A DNA stretch of 64,000 nucleotides from Virgibacillus halodenitrificans JCM 12304 (lineage in GTDB: Bacteria > Bacillota > Bacilli > Bacillales > Amphibacillaceae), in assembly GCF_001310895.1 (NCBI RefSeq), contig NZ_BAZS01000002.1:124001-188000 (forward strand). Direction: 5' to 3'. This document shows, in pieces, positions 29,450 through 38,886 of this stretch. Positions within the stretch are counted from its first letter, which is position 1. Every line of letters starts with the position of its first letter. A program made the position numbers and the translations under genes. The notes under the pieces were generated by a model, which worked only from the letters and a program-made list of their open reading frames with translations, did no database searches and was not told where the DNA came from.

Positions 29450-30781
29450 TTGCCGCTAAAGAAGATGGTAAGGTACATACTTTTTACTTTTATAGTATTG
29501 TTGCTTTTTTGCACTGAAAATGGCATTCCTGTAAAGGCAGCAGATGACGGAAGTGGAAAATCAGTATATTTTATACCAATTGAAAGGGAAGTAGAGAGAG
29601 GGCTTGAGGCATTTCTATCTCGTACTACCGATGAAGCTATAGAAAATGGTGCCGACCATATTGTTTTTGAAATTGATACTCCAGGCGGTAGGGTTGATTC
29701 AGCTGGTCAAATCGCAAAGCTCCTTCAGGATCTGGATATACCGACAACTTCTTTTATTGTTAATCAAGCTTTGTCAGCAGGTTCCTATATTGCTCTAAAC
29801 ACGGATAACATATATATGAAGCCACAAGCGACAATGGGTGCTAGTGGTGTTATTAATTCAGATGGTACTGCTGCCGATAAGAAAGCTCAGTCAGCCTGGT
29901 TAGCGGCGATGAAAAGTGCCGCAGAGTCAAAGGGAAGAGATCCCATTTATGCAGCGGCTATGGCAGATAGCAGCATCGATTTACCAGAATATGATGCTGG
30001 GAAAGGAAAGTTTTTAACACTTGGACCTACTGAAGCAGTGAAAGTTAATTATGCTAAAGCAGTAGTGGACGATCGTGTAGAGTTATTATATGAATTGGGT
30101 CTGTCGAATGCTGCTGTAGTTGAAAAAGAACCTACATTTTCAGAAGAAGTTGCCAGATTTCTTACAAATCCAGTTGTGATACCTATATTATTGTCTGTGG
30201 CAAGTCTTGGCTTAATTGTGGAATTATACTCTCCGGGTTTTGGAGTTCCTGGAACGATGGGCTTAGTAGCATTGGTATTGTTTTTTTACGGACATATTGT
30301 AGCTGGATTAGCTGGGATGGAGGCAATTATATTACTTATCTTAGGAATTGCGCTAATCATAGCTGAATTTTTTCTCCCTGGCGGTATTGCTGGTTTATTA
30401 GGGATAGGTGCAATTATCGGCTCATTGCTTATGTCAGGTTACGATTTGGGTCATATGGCTATGAGTATAAGCATTGCATTTCTAGTAACTCTTATTGTGT
30501 CCATCATTTTATTTAGAAGAATTGGTATGGATAAAGGAGTTTTCCGCCATATTATTTTAAAAGAACAAACTACCACTGAATTAGGCTATGTTTCTTCTGT
30601 AAATCGCCTAGAATTGATTGGCTTAGAGGGAAGAACTGTAACGCCTTTACGGCCCTCTGGGACTGCTGTTTTTGATAATGAACGGCTAGATGTTATTTCC
30701 GAAGGTGGTTATATAGATGCAAATAGAAATATTAAGGTAATAAAAGTAGAAGGTGTACGTATTGTAGTTAGAGAAATCTAA
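29450..30781 (+). CDS. NfeD family membrane serine protease-like protein (YqeZ)
   Basis: 443 residues. Signal peptide or membrane anchor (about 8-30), ClpP-class protease domain (about 38-230: FEIDTPGGRVDSAGQIA, NQALSAGSYIALNTD with the likely catalytic Ser, QATMGASGVI), four or five membrane helices (about 245-365) and a C-terminal NfeD OB fold (LEGRTVTPLRPSGTAVF). Partners flotillin FloA in membrane organisation and stress tolerance. TTG start is well spaced after GGGAGGTGAT. First gene of a SigW operon. Confidence 0.92.
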   Translation: MPLKKMVRYILFTFIVLLLFCTENGIPVKAADDGSGKSVYFIPIEREVERGLEAFLSRTTDEAIENGADHIVFEIDTPGGRVDSAGQIAKLLQDLDIPTTSFIVNQALSAGSYIALNTDNIYMKPQATMGASGVINSDGTAADKKAQSAWLAAMKSAAESKGRDPIYAAAMADSSIDLPEYDAGKGKFLTLGPTEAVKVNYAKAVVDDRVELLYELGLSNAAVVEKEPTFSEEVARFLTNPVVIPILLSVASLGLIVELYSPGFGVPGTMGLVALVLFFYGHIVAGLAGMEAIILLILGIALIIAEFFLPGGIAGLLGIGAIIGSLLMSGYDLGHMAMSISIAFLVTLIVSIILFRRIGMDKGVFRHIILKEQTTTELGYVSSVNRLELIGLEGRTVTPLRPSGTAVFDNERLDVISEGGYIDANRNIKVIKVEGVRIVVREI

Positions 30782-30818
30782 TTTATAATAAATAAATATG
30801 TAACAGGAGGAAGATGGA

Positions 30819-31811
30819 ATGGAATTATATGATCTTATGCCATTGATTATCATTGCGGTAATTCTAATTGTATTGGCAATTCTATTTACTTTTATCCCAG
30901 TAATGCTCTGGATCAGCGCATTGGCTGCAGGTGTAAAAGTCGGGATATTTACTCTAATAGGTATGCGTTTAAGACGCGTTGTACCTAACAGGGTAATTAA
31001 CCCATTAATTAAGGCTCATAAAGCTGGGCTAGATGTTAAAACGAACCAATTAGAGAGTCACTATTTAGCTGGTGGTAATGTTGACAGGGTAGTAAACGCC
31101 TTAATTGCTGCACACCGTGCGAATATTGAATTGCCGTTCGAAAGAGGAGCAGCAATAGACTTGGCAGGACGCGATGTTTTGGAAGCAGTTCAAATGAGTG
31201 TAAACCCTAAAGTTATTGAAACACCATTTATTGCGGGTATTGCTATGGATGGAATTGAAGTTAAAGCAAAAGCGCGGATAACTGTTCGTGCAAACATTGA
31301 CCGTCTCGTAGGTGGTGCAGGAGAAGATACTGTAATTGCCCGTGTTGGGGAAGGTGTTGTAAGTACCATAGGTAGTTCGGAGGCTCATACAAAAGTTCTG
31401 GAAAATCCTGACTCAATCTCCCACAATGTCTTAAATAGAGGTTTGGATGCAGGTACAGCATTTGAAATTCTCTCCATTGATATTGCGGATGTGGACATCG
31501 GCAAAAACATTGGTGCGATTCTACAAACTGACCAAGCTGAAGCGGATAAGAACATCGCACAGGCCAAAGCAGAAGAACGCCGTGCAATGGCAGTTGCACA
31601 AGAGCAAGAAATGGTGGCGCGTGTTCAGGAAATGAGGGCGAAAGTAGTAGAAGCAGAGGCAGATGTACCTTTGGCGTTAGCTGAAGCGTTACGTTCTGGA
31701 AATTTAGGTGTGATGGATTATATGAACTATAAAAATATCGATGCAGATACAGATATGCGAGACACCATTGGTAAATTAACCCAAGAAAACCATGATGATA
31801 ATGATCAATAA
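30819..31811 (+). CDS. floA: flotillin-like protein FloA
   Basis: 330 residues: membrane segment at about 8-50, SPFH/flotillin-like domain, then a heptad-rich helix ([20 protein letters not shown], about 242-262) and C-terminal [12 protein letters not shown]. FloA scaffolds functional membrane microdomains and affects fluidity and protein complexes. AGGAGGAAG before ATG; 37 bases after the nfeD gene. Confidence 0.96.
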   Translation: MELYDLMPLIIIAVILIVLAILFTFIPVMLWISALAAGVKVGIFTLIGMRLRRVVPNRVINPLIKAHKAGLDVKTNQLESHYLAGGNVDRVVNALIAAHRANIELPFERGAAIDLAGRDVLEAVQMSVNPKVIETPFIAGIAMDGIEVKAKARITVRANIDRLVGGAGEDTVIARVGEGVVSTIGSSEAHTKVLENPDSISHNVLNRGLDAGTAFEILSIDIADVDIGKNIGAILQTDQAEADKNIAQAKAEERRAMAVAQEQEMVARVQEMRAKVVEAEADVPLALAEALRSGNLGVMDYMNYKNIDADTDMRDTIGKLTQENHDDNDQ

Positions 31812-31843
31812 TTAGGTGATATTGCAGCATAAGGAGGGATTTT

Positions 31844-32356
31844 ATGGATGTAATATCTGACTTCTTTGAAGCTATTGCCAGTAATTTTTTCATTATAGCT
31901 TTAATTATTGGAGGTATTATTAGTTTTATGAAGGATAATACCTCAAAGGGTAAGAAGCAGGAACCGTTTAATAGGCCGGAAACTTCTCCTCAAAAGCAGC
32001 CTTATTCTCAGCCAACAGTTCAAAATGAACAGCTGGAAACTCAAAGCCAAGCTGAAGAAATAGGCAACACATTGGCAGAGCAACAGAGAAAACGTATGGA
32101 AGAGCTAGCTGAGAGAGAGCAAGTATATTCTGCTCGATCAAAGGATGAGATCAATAGGCATGATGCCATTTTGGGTAATACTTCCAAACAACCGTCGGAA
32201 GTTGCACTATCCCATAAACAAAGAAAGTTTAAAAAACAAGTCACTGCTAACTTTGAGAAAAAAGGATTGGCAAATGGAATTATTATGTCAGAAATCCTTG
32301 GCCCCCCAAGAGCAGTAAAGCCTTACAAGTCAGTAGTACAACAACGTAGAAAATAA
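31844..32356 (+). CDS. yqfB: YqfB-like operon protein
   Basis: 170 residues: N-terminal hydrophobic helix (about 12-29), long polar Gln/Glu-rich stretch (about 38-100) and a basic C-terminus (HKQRKFKKQVTANFEKKGLA ... ILGPPRAVKPYKS). The C-terminal EILGPPRA motif and place behind floA match B. subtilis YqfB. Function unknown; AAGGAGGG before ATG; strong terminator after it ends the operon. Confidence 0.8.
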   Translation: MDVISDFFEAIASNFFIIALIIGGIISFMKDNTSKGKKQEPFNRPETSPQKQPYSQPTVQNEQLETQSQAEEIGNTLAEQQRKRMEELAEREQVYSARSKDEINRHDAILGNTSKQPSEVALSHKQRKFKKQVTANFEKKGLANGIIMSEILGPPRAVKPYKSVVQQRRK

Positions 32357-32362
32357 TAATAG

Positions 32363-32409
32363 AAAAGCCTTTAGCCAAAGTAAAAGTACTTTTGGTTAAA
32401 GGCTTTTTT
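32363..32409 (+). terminator. rho-independent terminator after yqfB
   Basis: AAAAGCCTTTA with inner CCAAAGT pairs with ACTTTTGG and AAAGGCTTTT, then T run. Confidence 0.92.
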
Positions 32410-32473
32410 AGTTTGATATGTTCTTAAATTACCGCAAGATACATAAATATATAAATGGAGAGGGGCTGCATTT

Positions 32474-32755
32474 ATGAAAAAGCTACAACAAGGTTTACGA
32501 CCATGGTTAACTAAATATCTTGCATTTCCTTCTGATATTATGCTGGAACTCCCAAGAATTACAGTAGTTGGACAAATTCACGTATACATTGAAAATCACA
32601 AAGGACTTGCTACATATTCTGAATCAGAATTAAAGTTAAAGATGAATAAGGGTTATGTGAAAATTACCGGAAGTTCATTTGTACTTAAAATGATGTTGCC
32701 TGAGGAAATACTTTTGGAAGGTGAAATTAGAGATATTACATTTGTAACTGACTAA
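32474..32755 (+). CDS. yqfC: sporulation protein YqfC
   Basis: 93-residue beta-rich protein: FPSDIMLELPRITVVGQIHV, YIENHKGLATYSESELKLKM and GYVKITGSSFVLKMMLPEEI are typical of the YqfC/YabP-related family. Made in the mother cell under SigE in B. subtilis with yqfD. GGAGAGGGG before ATG. A SigE promoter upstream could not be defined. Confidence 0.92.
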   Translation: MKKLQQGLRPWLTKYLAFPSDIMLELPRITVVGQIHVYIENHKGLATYSESELKLKMNKGYVKITGSSFVLKMMLPEEILLEGEIRDITFVTD

Positions 32756-32771
32756 GTGCTATGTATGGAAG

Positions 32772-34004
32772 GTGGGGAAAGAGATTATAAACAATAAATC
32801 ACATCTAACTGGTTATGTAACTATTTCAGTAACAGGAAGTTTGCCAGAACGTTTTTTCCAGACATGTGCCAATGAAGGAATCATGGTTTGGAATGTAAAG
32901 AAAAAATCAGTCAAGATTTGTGAAGGAACAATAAAACTCAGTGATGTTCAGCAATTAAGGAAAATAAATAGAAGAAAAAACTATAAAATTAAATTTACAG
33001 AAAAAAAAGGCTATCCATTTTTTTTGCGAAGGATTACAAAGAAAAAAGAGCTAATGTTTGCCTTAGTTTGCAGTTTATTGCTAGTGGTATTTCTTTCAAA
33101 TATTATTTGGAAAATTAATATTACAGGAGTCCCAAAGGATATTGAAGAAAAAATAAGCCGTAAACTGAATGATTATGGAATCCATTCAGGTACATGGATT
33201 TTTACATTAGATTCACCAAATAAAATTCAACGTGAACTTGTGGAGGATATTCCTGAATTATTATGGGTCGGTGTACATCAAAAAGGGACAACCTTTTTCC
33301 TTGAAGGAGTAGAAAAGACAATTGTGAAAGAGGAAGAGCCTTTAGGGCCGCGTAATTTGATAGCTTCAAAAAAAGGAATTATTAAGAAATTATATGTTTC
33401 TAATGGTATGCCAAAGGTAAAGGTGAATGATTACGTGAAACCTGGGGATCTCTTAGTTTCAGGTGTTATCAATGAAAATGAACAAGATGAAAAGGAAGAA
33501 AATAAAGAGGAACAAAGTAAGAAAAAATATGTTGCTGCTGAGGGAGATATCACTGCAACCACTTGGTATGAAGTGATAGTTAATGTTCCATTAACAGCGA
33601 GTCATGAGTCACTTACTGGTGAACAGGAAAAAAGATATTATGCAAAATTGGGTAATTTTAAGTTGCCGATATGGGGATTTAGCGATCCGGACTATCAGTC
33701 TGTCCACCGAGAAAGAAAAGAGACACCGCTTTACTTTTTAAAATGGAAAATGCCAGTAAAGATAGTTGAAATGGTACTAAGTGAAAAAACGCATAATAAA
33801 AACAAAAGAACAGAGGATGAAGCTGTTCAAGTAGGAATAATGCAGGCCAAAAAAGAATTAAAGATAAAATTGGGACCAGAAGCTAAAATATTGTCTGAAA
33901 AAGTTTTGCATGAAAGTAAGGAGAATGGTAAAGTTAAATTAAACTTATATTTCAATGTCGAGGAAGATATTGCGACAGCACAACCTTTGGATCAAGGAGA
34001 TTGA
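32772..34004 (+). CDS. yqfD: sporulation protein YqfD
   Basis: 410 residues, one membrane helix at about 95-112 (FALVCSLLLVVFLSNIIW), extracytoplasmic domain with WVGVHQKGTTFFLEGVEKT, the ASKKGIIKKLYVSNGMP segment and LPIWGF. Mother-cell sporulation gene in B. subtilis. The start is uncertain: GTG at 32772 gives the expected N-terminus but its best ribosome site (GGAAGG) abuts it without spacing; ATT at 32784 is in frame behind GGTGGGG. No ATG is in frame nearby. Confidence 0.88.
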   Translation: MGKEIINNKSHLTGYVTISVTGSLPERFFQTCANEGIMVWNVKKKSVKICEGTIKLSDVQQLRKINRRKNYKIKFTEKKGYPFFLRRITKKKELMFALVCSLLLVVFLSNIIWKINITGVPKDIEEKISRKLNDYGIHSGTWIFTLDSPNKIQRELVEDIPELLWVGVHQKGTTFFLEGVEKTIVKEEEPLGPRNLIASKKGIIKKLYVSNGMPKVKVNDYVKPGDLLVSGVINENEQDEKEENKEEQSKKKYVAAEGDITATTWYEVIVNVPLTASHESLTGEQEKRYYAKLGNFKLPIWGFSDPDYQSVHRERKETPLYFLKWKMPVKIVEMVLSEKTHNKNKRTEDEAVQVGIMQAKKELKIKLGPEAKILSEKVLHESKENGKVKLNLYFNVEEDIATAQPLDQGD

Positions 34005-34006
34005 TT

Positions 34007-34966
34007 ATGTCCGAAAACCTTACTGAAATAAATCTACAAATCACAAATCCTAATGAAGCGATGGCTTTATTTGGCACAAATGATAAATACCTGCATCAAT
34101 TGGAAGAACAATTAAATGTTTCCATTGTAACTCGAGGAGAACAGGTGCGTGTTTCAGGCACCGAAAAGGATATTTCTCTTGTACAAGATATCCTTTTGAC
34201 TTTATTATCTCTTGTGCAAAAAGGCCTGCAAATTACTGAAAGAGATGTTGTTTATGCAATTGAATTAGCTAAGGAAGGGAAAATAAATCAATTAGAAACA
34301 TTATTTGAAGATGAAATCACTAAAAATGTAAAAGGAAAACCTATACGAGTTAAGACACTGGGGCAAAAAAAATATGTTAGTGCAATTAAAAATAACGACC
34401 TCGTCTTCGGAATTGGACCAGCTGGAACAGGAAAAACTTATCTTGCAGTTGTGATGGCAGTACATGCGTTGAAAAATGGTATGGTTAAAAGAATTATACT
34501 CACACGCCCAGCAGTGGAGGCGGGAGAAAGTTTGGGTTTTTTACCTGGTGACTTAAAAGAAAAGGTAGACCCTTATCTACGTCCGTTATATGACGCATTA
34601 CACGATGTGCTTGGGAACGAGCATACACTTAGGCTGATTGAAAGAGAAACGATTGAGATAGCACCACTTGCTTATATGCGTGGAAGAACTTTAGATGATG
34701 CCTTTGTAATTCTGGATGAGGCACAAAATACTACACCTGAACAGATGAAAATGTTTCTAACCCGTTTAGGCTTTGGATCCAAGATGGTGATCACAGGTGA
34801 TATTACTCAAATTGATTTACCTAAGGGCGTGCAATCTGGCTTGCGGGTAGCTAGTCAATTGCTTAAACCGGTAAAAGGAATATCTTTTATATATCTGGAG
34901 CAATCAGACGTAGTTAGGCATCCACTCGTGCAACGTATAATCGATGCATATGAAAAAAATGTTTAG
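34007..34966 (+). CDS. phoH: PhoH family ATPase
   Basis: 319 residues: N-terminal KH-like/PhoH-like domain, P-loop FGIGPAGTGKTYLAVVMAV (about 130), RPAVEAGESLGFLPGDL and the Walker B-like FVILDEAQNTTPEQMK. Predicted RNA-related ATPase; precise substrate unknown. ATG at 34007 follows AAGGAGATTGATT, 2 bases beyond the yqfD stop. Confidence 0.94.
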   Translation: MSENLTEINLQITNPNEAMALFGTNDKYLHQLEEQLNVSIVTRGEQVRVSGTEKDISLVQDILLTLLSLVQKGLQITERDVVYAIELAKEGKINQLETLFEDEITKNVKGKPIRVKTLGQKKYVSAIKNNDLVFGIGPAGTGKTYLAVVMAVHALKNGMVKRIILTRPAVEAGESLGFLPGDLKEKVDPYLRPLYDALHDVLGNEHTLRLIERETIEIAPLAYMRGRTLDDAFVILDEAQNTTPEQMKMFLTRLGFGSKMVITGDITQIDLPKGVQSGLRVASQLLKPVKGISFIYLEQSDVVRHPLVQRIIDAYEKNV

Positions 34967-35033
34967 TTTTAGAGAGCAGGACCAAAAAGGGTCTTCTTTC
35001 TATATTGTCTCTGAAAAAAATGAGGTGGACTAA

Positions 35034-37169
35034 ATGGAGAAGAAAAAGAAGAAATCAAAGTTATTCTACTATATGAAAAATAAATGGATATTTATAATCC
35101 TATCCGTTATTTTACTAGGTATATTTTTCTTTTTCATTACCCTGAATAATGTACATACTGAAACTTATAACATTGAACGTTTTACAACCACAAAAGAGAC
35201 AATACGCTCTCCAATTACTATTGAAAACGAACAAGAAACAGACAGAAAAAGAAGAGAGACTGTGCAAGCCGTTGAAGATCGTTATGAGATTTCCACTGAG
35301 ATAACAGAGGAGCGAATAGCTTATATTAACGAAATTTTTGAGGCAATATCTAAGTTAGAAATGGAATCAGTCAAAGAGGATTCCAATAATAAAGATATCG
35401 CTCCTCCACTAACCAATCAAGAAAAAGTGCAACAGTTGAAACAACTGCTATCACCTGAAATAAACCAAAATATTAACGATTGGGTTTTTGCTGAGCTTGT
35501 AGAGTTTCCAAAAGAAGAACGATCCAAAGCGAATGAGTTATTAATTAACTCATTACAAGAAGTTTTTGAGGCAGGTGTAAGAGCGGAAAATACCCAAGGA
35601 GCTACTTCCACAATAAAGCAATCGATAAAGTATTCATCGTTAACACCAGAATCAAAGGAAGCTCTTAACAAACTGGCAGAGTTTGCCGTTGTGGAGAATT
35701 CTTTCTTTGATGTAGAAAAAACGATGAATGCAAGAAAAGAAGCGGTTAGTAATGTGGACCCTGTCACTATAAGGGCTGGCGAAGTTTTAGTCAGAGAAGG
35801 CCAAGTTATTACTAATGAAATCTATGAAAAATTAGAATTAGCCGGCTTACTTGACAGTAAGAGAAATATTATCCCAATGATAGGACTAGGTTTACTCATC
35901 ACTTTAATTTGTTCTGTGATAGTATATGAACTGCAGCGAATCAATAAGCATACCCATTTTGATAAGAGTAAGATTATTGCCACACTATTAATAAGTGTAC
36001 TAGTTATTCTCTTTATGAAGGTGGTAAGCTTATATTCTACACAAGCCAATTCATTTTTTTATGTAGTACCCATTGCAACAGGCGCTCTATTAATAAAACA
36101 ATTGATCCAAGAACGTTCAGCAATTATCTTCAGTTGCTTATTTGCTATTCTAGGTAGCATCATATTTAACAACCAAATCCCTGGTTCTTTAAATATTGAG
36201 GCAGGAATCTACTTCTTCTTTTCTCAATTGGCAGCTATTGTTTTCCTTATGAATGTGAAAGATCGCTTAGCCATTTTAAAAGCAGGGGTAGGTATTACAG
36301 TTATAAATATAATAACCATATTACTATTTCTATTTCTTTCTTTTGAAAAATATGCAATTAGTGATATATTTATTCAAACGTCGTTTGGTGTTATTTCTGC
36401 ATTCTTGTCAGCAGTGTTGACTATCGGATTATTGCCTTTTTTTGAAACAGGTCTCGGCATCCTTACAGACATAAAACTATTGCAATTAGCAAGTCCAAAC
36501 CAACCACTAATGAAAAAATTACTGACAGAGGCGCCGGGAACGTATCATCATTCTGTAATGGTAGCAAACCTAAGCGAAACAGCGTGTGAGGCCATAGGAG
36601 CGAATGGGTTATTAGCGAGGGTAGGTGCATATTATCACGATCTTGGTAAAACCTTAAAACCACATTACTTTATTGAAAATCAATTAGCGATGAGTAATCC
36701 CCATGACCTTATAACAGCGAAAGAGAGTGCGGCCATAATTATTAAGCATCCTTATGATGGTGCAGCAATGCTAAAAAGGCATCGTTTGCCTAAGGAAATT
36801 ATAGATATTGCTGAGCAACATCATGGCGAAACACTTGTTAAATATTTCTTCTATAAGGAGTTAGAAAAAAATAAGAAAGCAAAGGAAGCTGATTTTCGTT
36901 ATCCTGGTCCAAAACCACAGACAAGAGAAATAGCCATTATTTCTATATGTGACTCTGTAGAAGCAGCAGTACGATCCTTGAAAGAACCAACAGAAGATAA
37001 AATTGAGCAAATTGTGACCTCTATCATTAATGATCGTATGACAGATGGACAATTGGATGATAGTCCATTGACTCTGAAGGAATTAAAAGTAGTCCAACGA
37101 ACAATATGTACTACATTAAAAGGTATATTTCATTCAAGAATTCAATATCCCATGAAGGAGGCTAAATAA
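35034..37169 (+). CDS. pgpH: cyclic di-AMP phosphodiesterase PgpH
   Basis: 711-residue 7TM-HD protein (YqfF). N-terminal membrane helix (about 16-38), extracellular 7TMR-HDED region (about 40-280), seven membrane helices (about 283-480), cytosolic HD domain: TYHHSVMVANLSE, ARVGAYYHDLGKTLKPHYF, IIIKHPYDGAAM, AEQHHGETLVKYF. Hydrolyses c-di-AMP to pApA, so it affects osmolyte and K+ handling. ATG after GAGGTGG. Its stop shares a base with ybeY. Confidence 0.95.
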   Translation: MEKKKKKSKLFYYMKNKWIFIILSVILLGIFFFFITLNNVHTETYNIERFTTTKETIRSPITIENEQETDRKRRETVQAVEDRYEISTEITEERIAYINEIFEAISKLEMESVKEDSNNKDIAPPLTNQEKVQQLKQLLSPEINQNINDWVFAELVEFPKEERSKANELLINSLQEVFEAGVRAENTQGATSTIKQSIKYSSLTPESKEALNKLAEFAVVENSFFDVEKTMNARKEAVSNVDPVTIRAGEVLVREGQVITNEIYEKLELAGLLDSKRNIIPMIGLGLLITLICSVIVYELQRINKHTHFDKSKIIATLLISVLVILFMKVVSLYSTQANSFFYVVPIATGALLIKQLIQERSAIIFSCLFAILGSIIFNNQIPGSLNIEAGIYFFFSQLAAIVFLMNVKDRLAILKAGVGITVINIITILLFLFLSFEKYAISDIFIQTSFGVISAFLSAVLTIGLLPFFETGLGILTDIKLLQLASPNQPLMKKLLTEAPGTYHHSVMVANLSETACEAIGANGLLARVGAYYHDLGKTLKPHYFIENQLAMSNPHDLITAKESAAIIIKHPYDGAAMLKRHRLPKEIIDIAEQHHGETLVKYFFYKELEKNKKAKEADFRYPGPKPQTREIAIISICDSVEAAVRSLKEPTEDKIEQIVTSIINDRMTDGQLDDSPLTLKELKVVQRTICTTLKGIFHSRIQYPMKEAK

Positions 37170-37633
37170 TGCACATTGACTTTCACGACCAAACAAATTC
37201 TGTGCCAAGTGATTATATAGATCTTTTACAACGATTGGTGGAGTTCGCAGCAAAACAGGAGGGGATCTCCAGAGAGGCTGAAGTTTCCATAAACTTTGTA
37301 AATAATAAAGAGATTCAAGAGCTTAATCGCAACTATCGCCAAAAGGATACACCTACTGATGTTATTTCATTTGCTATGCAAGAGAAGGTGGATGGAGAAA
37401 TAGATATAGTTGGAGAGGACATTCCGTTAATCCTTGGGGATATCGTAATTTCCATTGACAAAGCGAAGGAGCAGGCCGCGGATTATGATCACTCTTTAGA
37501 AAGAGAACTTGGTTTTCTGGCGGTACATGGTTTTTTACATTTATTAGGGTACGATCATATGTCACATGAAGAAGAAAAATTGATGTTTAAGAAACAGGAA
37601 GCAATATTGGGTGAGTTTGGAATTGAAAGGTAA
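37169..37633 (+). CDS. ybeY: endoribonuclease YbeY
   Basis: 154 residues. Zinc site HGFLHLLGYDHMSHEEE (about 115-131; three His) and RNYRQKDTPTDVISFAM are diagnostic. Acts in 16S rRNA 3' maturation and ribosome quality control. ATG overlaps the pgpH stop (TAATG). Confidence 0.96.
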   Translation: MHIDFHDQTNSVPSDYIDLLQRLVEFAAKQEGISREAEVSINFVNNKEIQELNRNYRQKDTPTDVISFAMQEKVDGEIDIVGEDIPLILGDIVISIDKAKEQAADYDHSLERELGFLAVHGFLHLLGYDHMSHEEEKLMFKKQEAILGEFGIER

Positions 37634-37985
37634 GAGATCGGTTGGTTTTACATTCGCTTGGAATGGGCTCAAGGAGGTAACCAGGACAGAGAGAAATTTT
37701 CGTATTCATTTATTTATAACTGCGCTGGTACTTACCATAGGTTTCTTAGTAGAGCTTAATTGGTTAGAATGGTGTATAGTAATTTTTGCAATTGGATTCG
37801 TGTTAGTTACAGAGGTTACAAATAGTGCTATAGAAAAAATGATAGACTACTTGAATCCAGCTATACATCCATCTGCGAAAATAATTAAAGATATGGCAGC
37901 GGGAGCCGTATTGATTGCCGCAATTATTGCTGCACTTATTGGATTAATTATTTTCCTGCCCAAAATTTATACATTATTTATGTAG
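37611..37985 (+). CDS. dgkA: undecaprenol kinase / diacylglycerol kinase family
   Basis: 124-residue small membrane kinase: FTFAWNGLKEVTRTERNFRI, ELNWLEWCIVIFAIG, TEVTNSAIEKMIDY (catalytic Glu and Asn) and KIIKDMAAGAVLIAA. Three membrane helices. The Gram-positive members phosphorylate undecaprenol for cell-wall carrier supply. Start GTG 37611 (AGGAAG 9 bases upstream) overlaps ybeY by 23 bases; TTG at 37617 is possible. In B. subtilis cdd follows; here a repeat does. Confidence 0.92.
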   Translation: MSLELKGKRSVGFTFAWNGLKEVTRTERNFRIHLFITALVLTIGFLVELNWLEWCIVIFAIGFVLVTEVTNSAIEKMIDYLNPAIHPSAKIIKDMAAGAVLIAAIIAALIGLIIFLPKIYTLFM

Positions 37986-37998
37986 GTTTATGTACTTA

Positions 37999-38038
37999 GG
38001 CTGGGACAAATGTGCTTACATTATGTCTCGGCTTTTTT
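37999..38038 (+). terminator. rho-independent terminator after dgkA
   Basis: GCTGGGACA pairs with TGTCTCGGC (two G-T pairs), then six T. The T run merges with the left target duplication of repeat copy B. Confidence 0.85.
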
Positions 38039-38040
38039 AT

Positions 38041-38733
38041 AGGTTCTAATATATATGTTGGGGTTATTTAATGATTCGGAAAATAGATAAACTGCGACGT
38101 AACTGTGTATGTTTAGAGTATGAAAAATGACTTTGTTGATGGAAAACTCGCAAATTATTGAATCTGGTTCCACCCCGCTACGGAAAACACTGCGCTTTTC
38201 GGGGGCGGCTGATGAGCCTCCTCATGCTACGCATTCCGGGGTCTCACCTATGCCTCATCTCCCCCAGAAGTCTCCGTATTTTCCTCCGCTCAGAGTACTT
38301 CTTTAAAAGTATTAGGTTATTATTAGAAGCTGAAATGTACTCACTTTTATATTTTGCGTACAAGTTGTTGAGTCTAAGCCTATCTGGTTCTTAGGTAACA
38401 CTACGCTGTATTCTGCAGACTAAAACTCATACAAATTGATTGGAATGGAAGATGGCGACTCCAGCCGGATAGCATGAAGTGAAGACCCTGGACGGAGCGT
38501 AGCGGAGGAAGCGGCTGAAGCCATGCCGAGCGGCAAAGGAGACACTGTGAGGTTACGAACAGATGTCGCGCTTGTACCCGGAGGTGTGAAAGCGTCCATC
38601 TGTAATGGAAATCAATGGGCTTGTCCGCTTTCTACAGTGGCTTATTAATTATAAAAGTTTTCTCTAGTTCGCATTATGCTCCAAATATGAATGAACAAAA
38701 TTCGTTTGTGCTCCAACTTTTGCAGTAGAACCT
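38041..38733 (+). repeat. 693-bp repeat with inverted termini, copy B (MITE-like)
   Basis: Ends are AGGTTCTA (38041-38048) and TAGAACCT (38726-38733), an 8-bp perfect inverted repeat that extends imperfectly to about 23 bases (both read GTTGG at bases 17-21). TTTTAT directly flanks both sides (38035-38040, 38734-38739), a possible target duplication. Inside are a 29-base tract shared with copy A, a core at about 38425-38625 matching copy A inverted, and a second, related GC-richer core at about 38160-38290 (CCACCCCGCTACGG ... GGGGTCTCACC). No transposase; open frames inside lack ribosome sites. Occupies the slot of cdd. Confidence 0.75.
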
Positions 38734-38810
38734 TTTTATATTTGTTTAATTTTGGTGATAAACAGGAAAATATGTAATAATTTACGTAAGCAGATAATTT
38801 TTTTAAAGCT

Positions 38811-38819
38811 TTTGTCGAA
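38811..38819 (+). promoter_or_regulatory. Spo0A-like box (TTTGTCGAA) upstream of era
   Basis: 0A-box core 68 bases before the era start, between the repeat and the gene. Position would suit control of an era promoter, but no clear -35/-10 pair was identified. Confidence 0.4.
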
Positions 38820-38886
38820 AATATGAAAAGATGCATTTTTTATAGTATCATACAAATAAGAGAGAATTCGTCATGGAGGATACAAC

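Noticed and set aside
31261-31893. 210-codon minus-strand frame
   Set aside because: Antisense to floA with tyrosine/leucine/histidine-rich composition; floA is certain.
38001-38010. CTGGGACAAA also seen near 54592 as a possible repeat
   Set aside because: Short string common in Bacillaceae terminators; the two contexts do not align further.
38158-38836. Frames of 78 (+) and 63 (-) codons
   Set aside because: Within or next to repeat copy B, with no ribosome site or family match.
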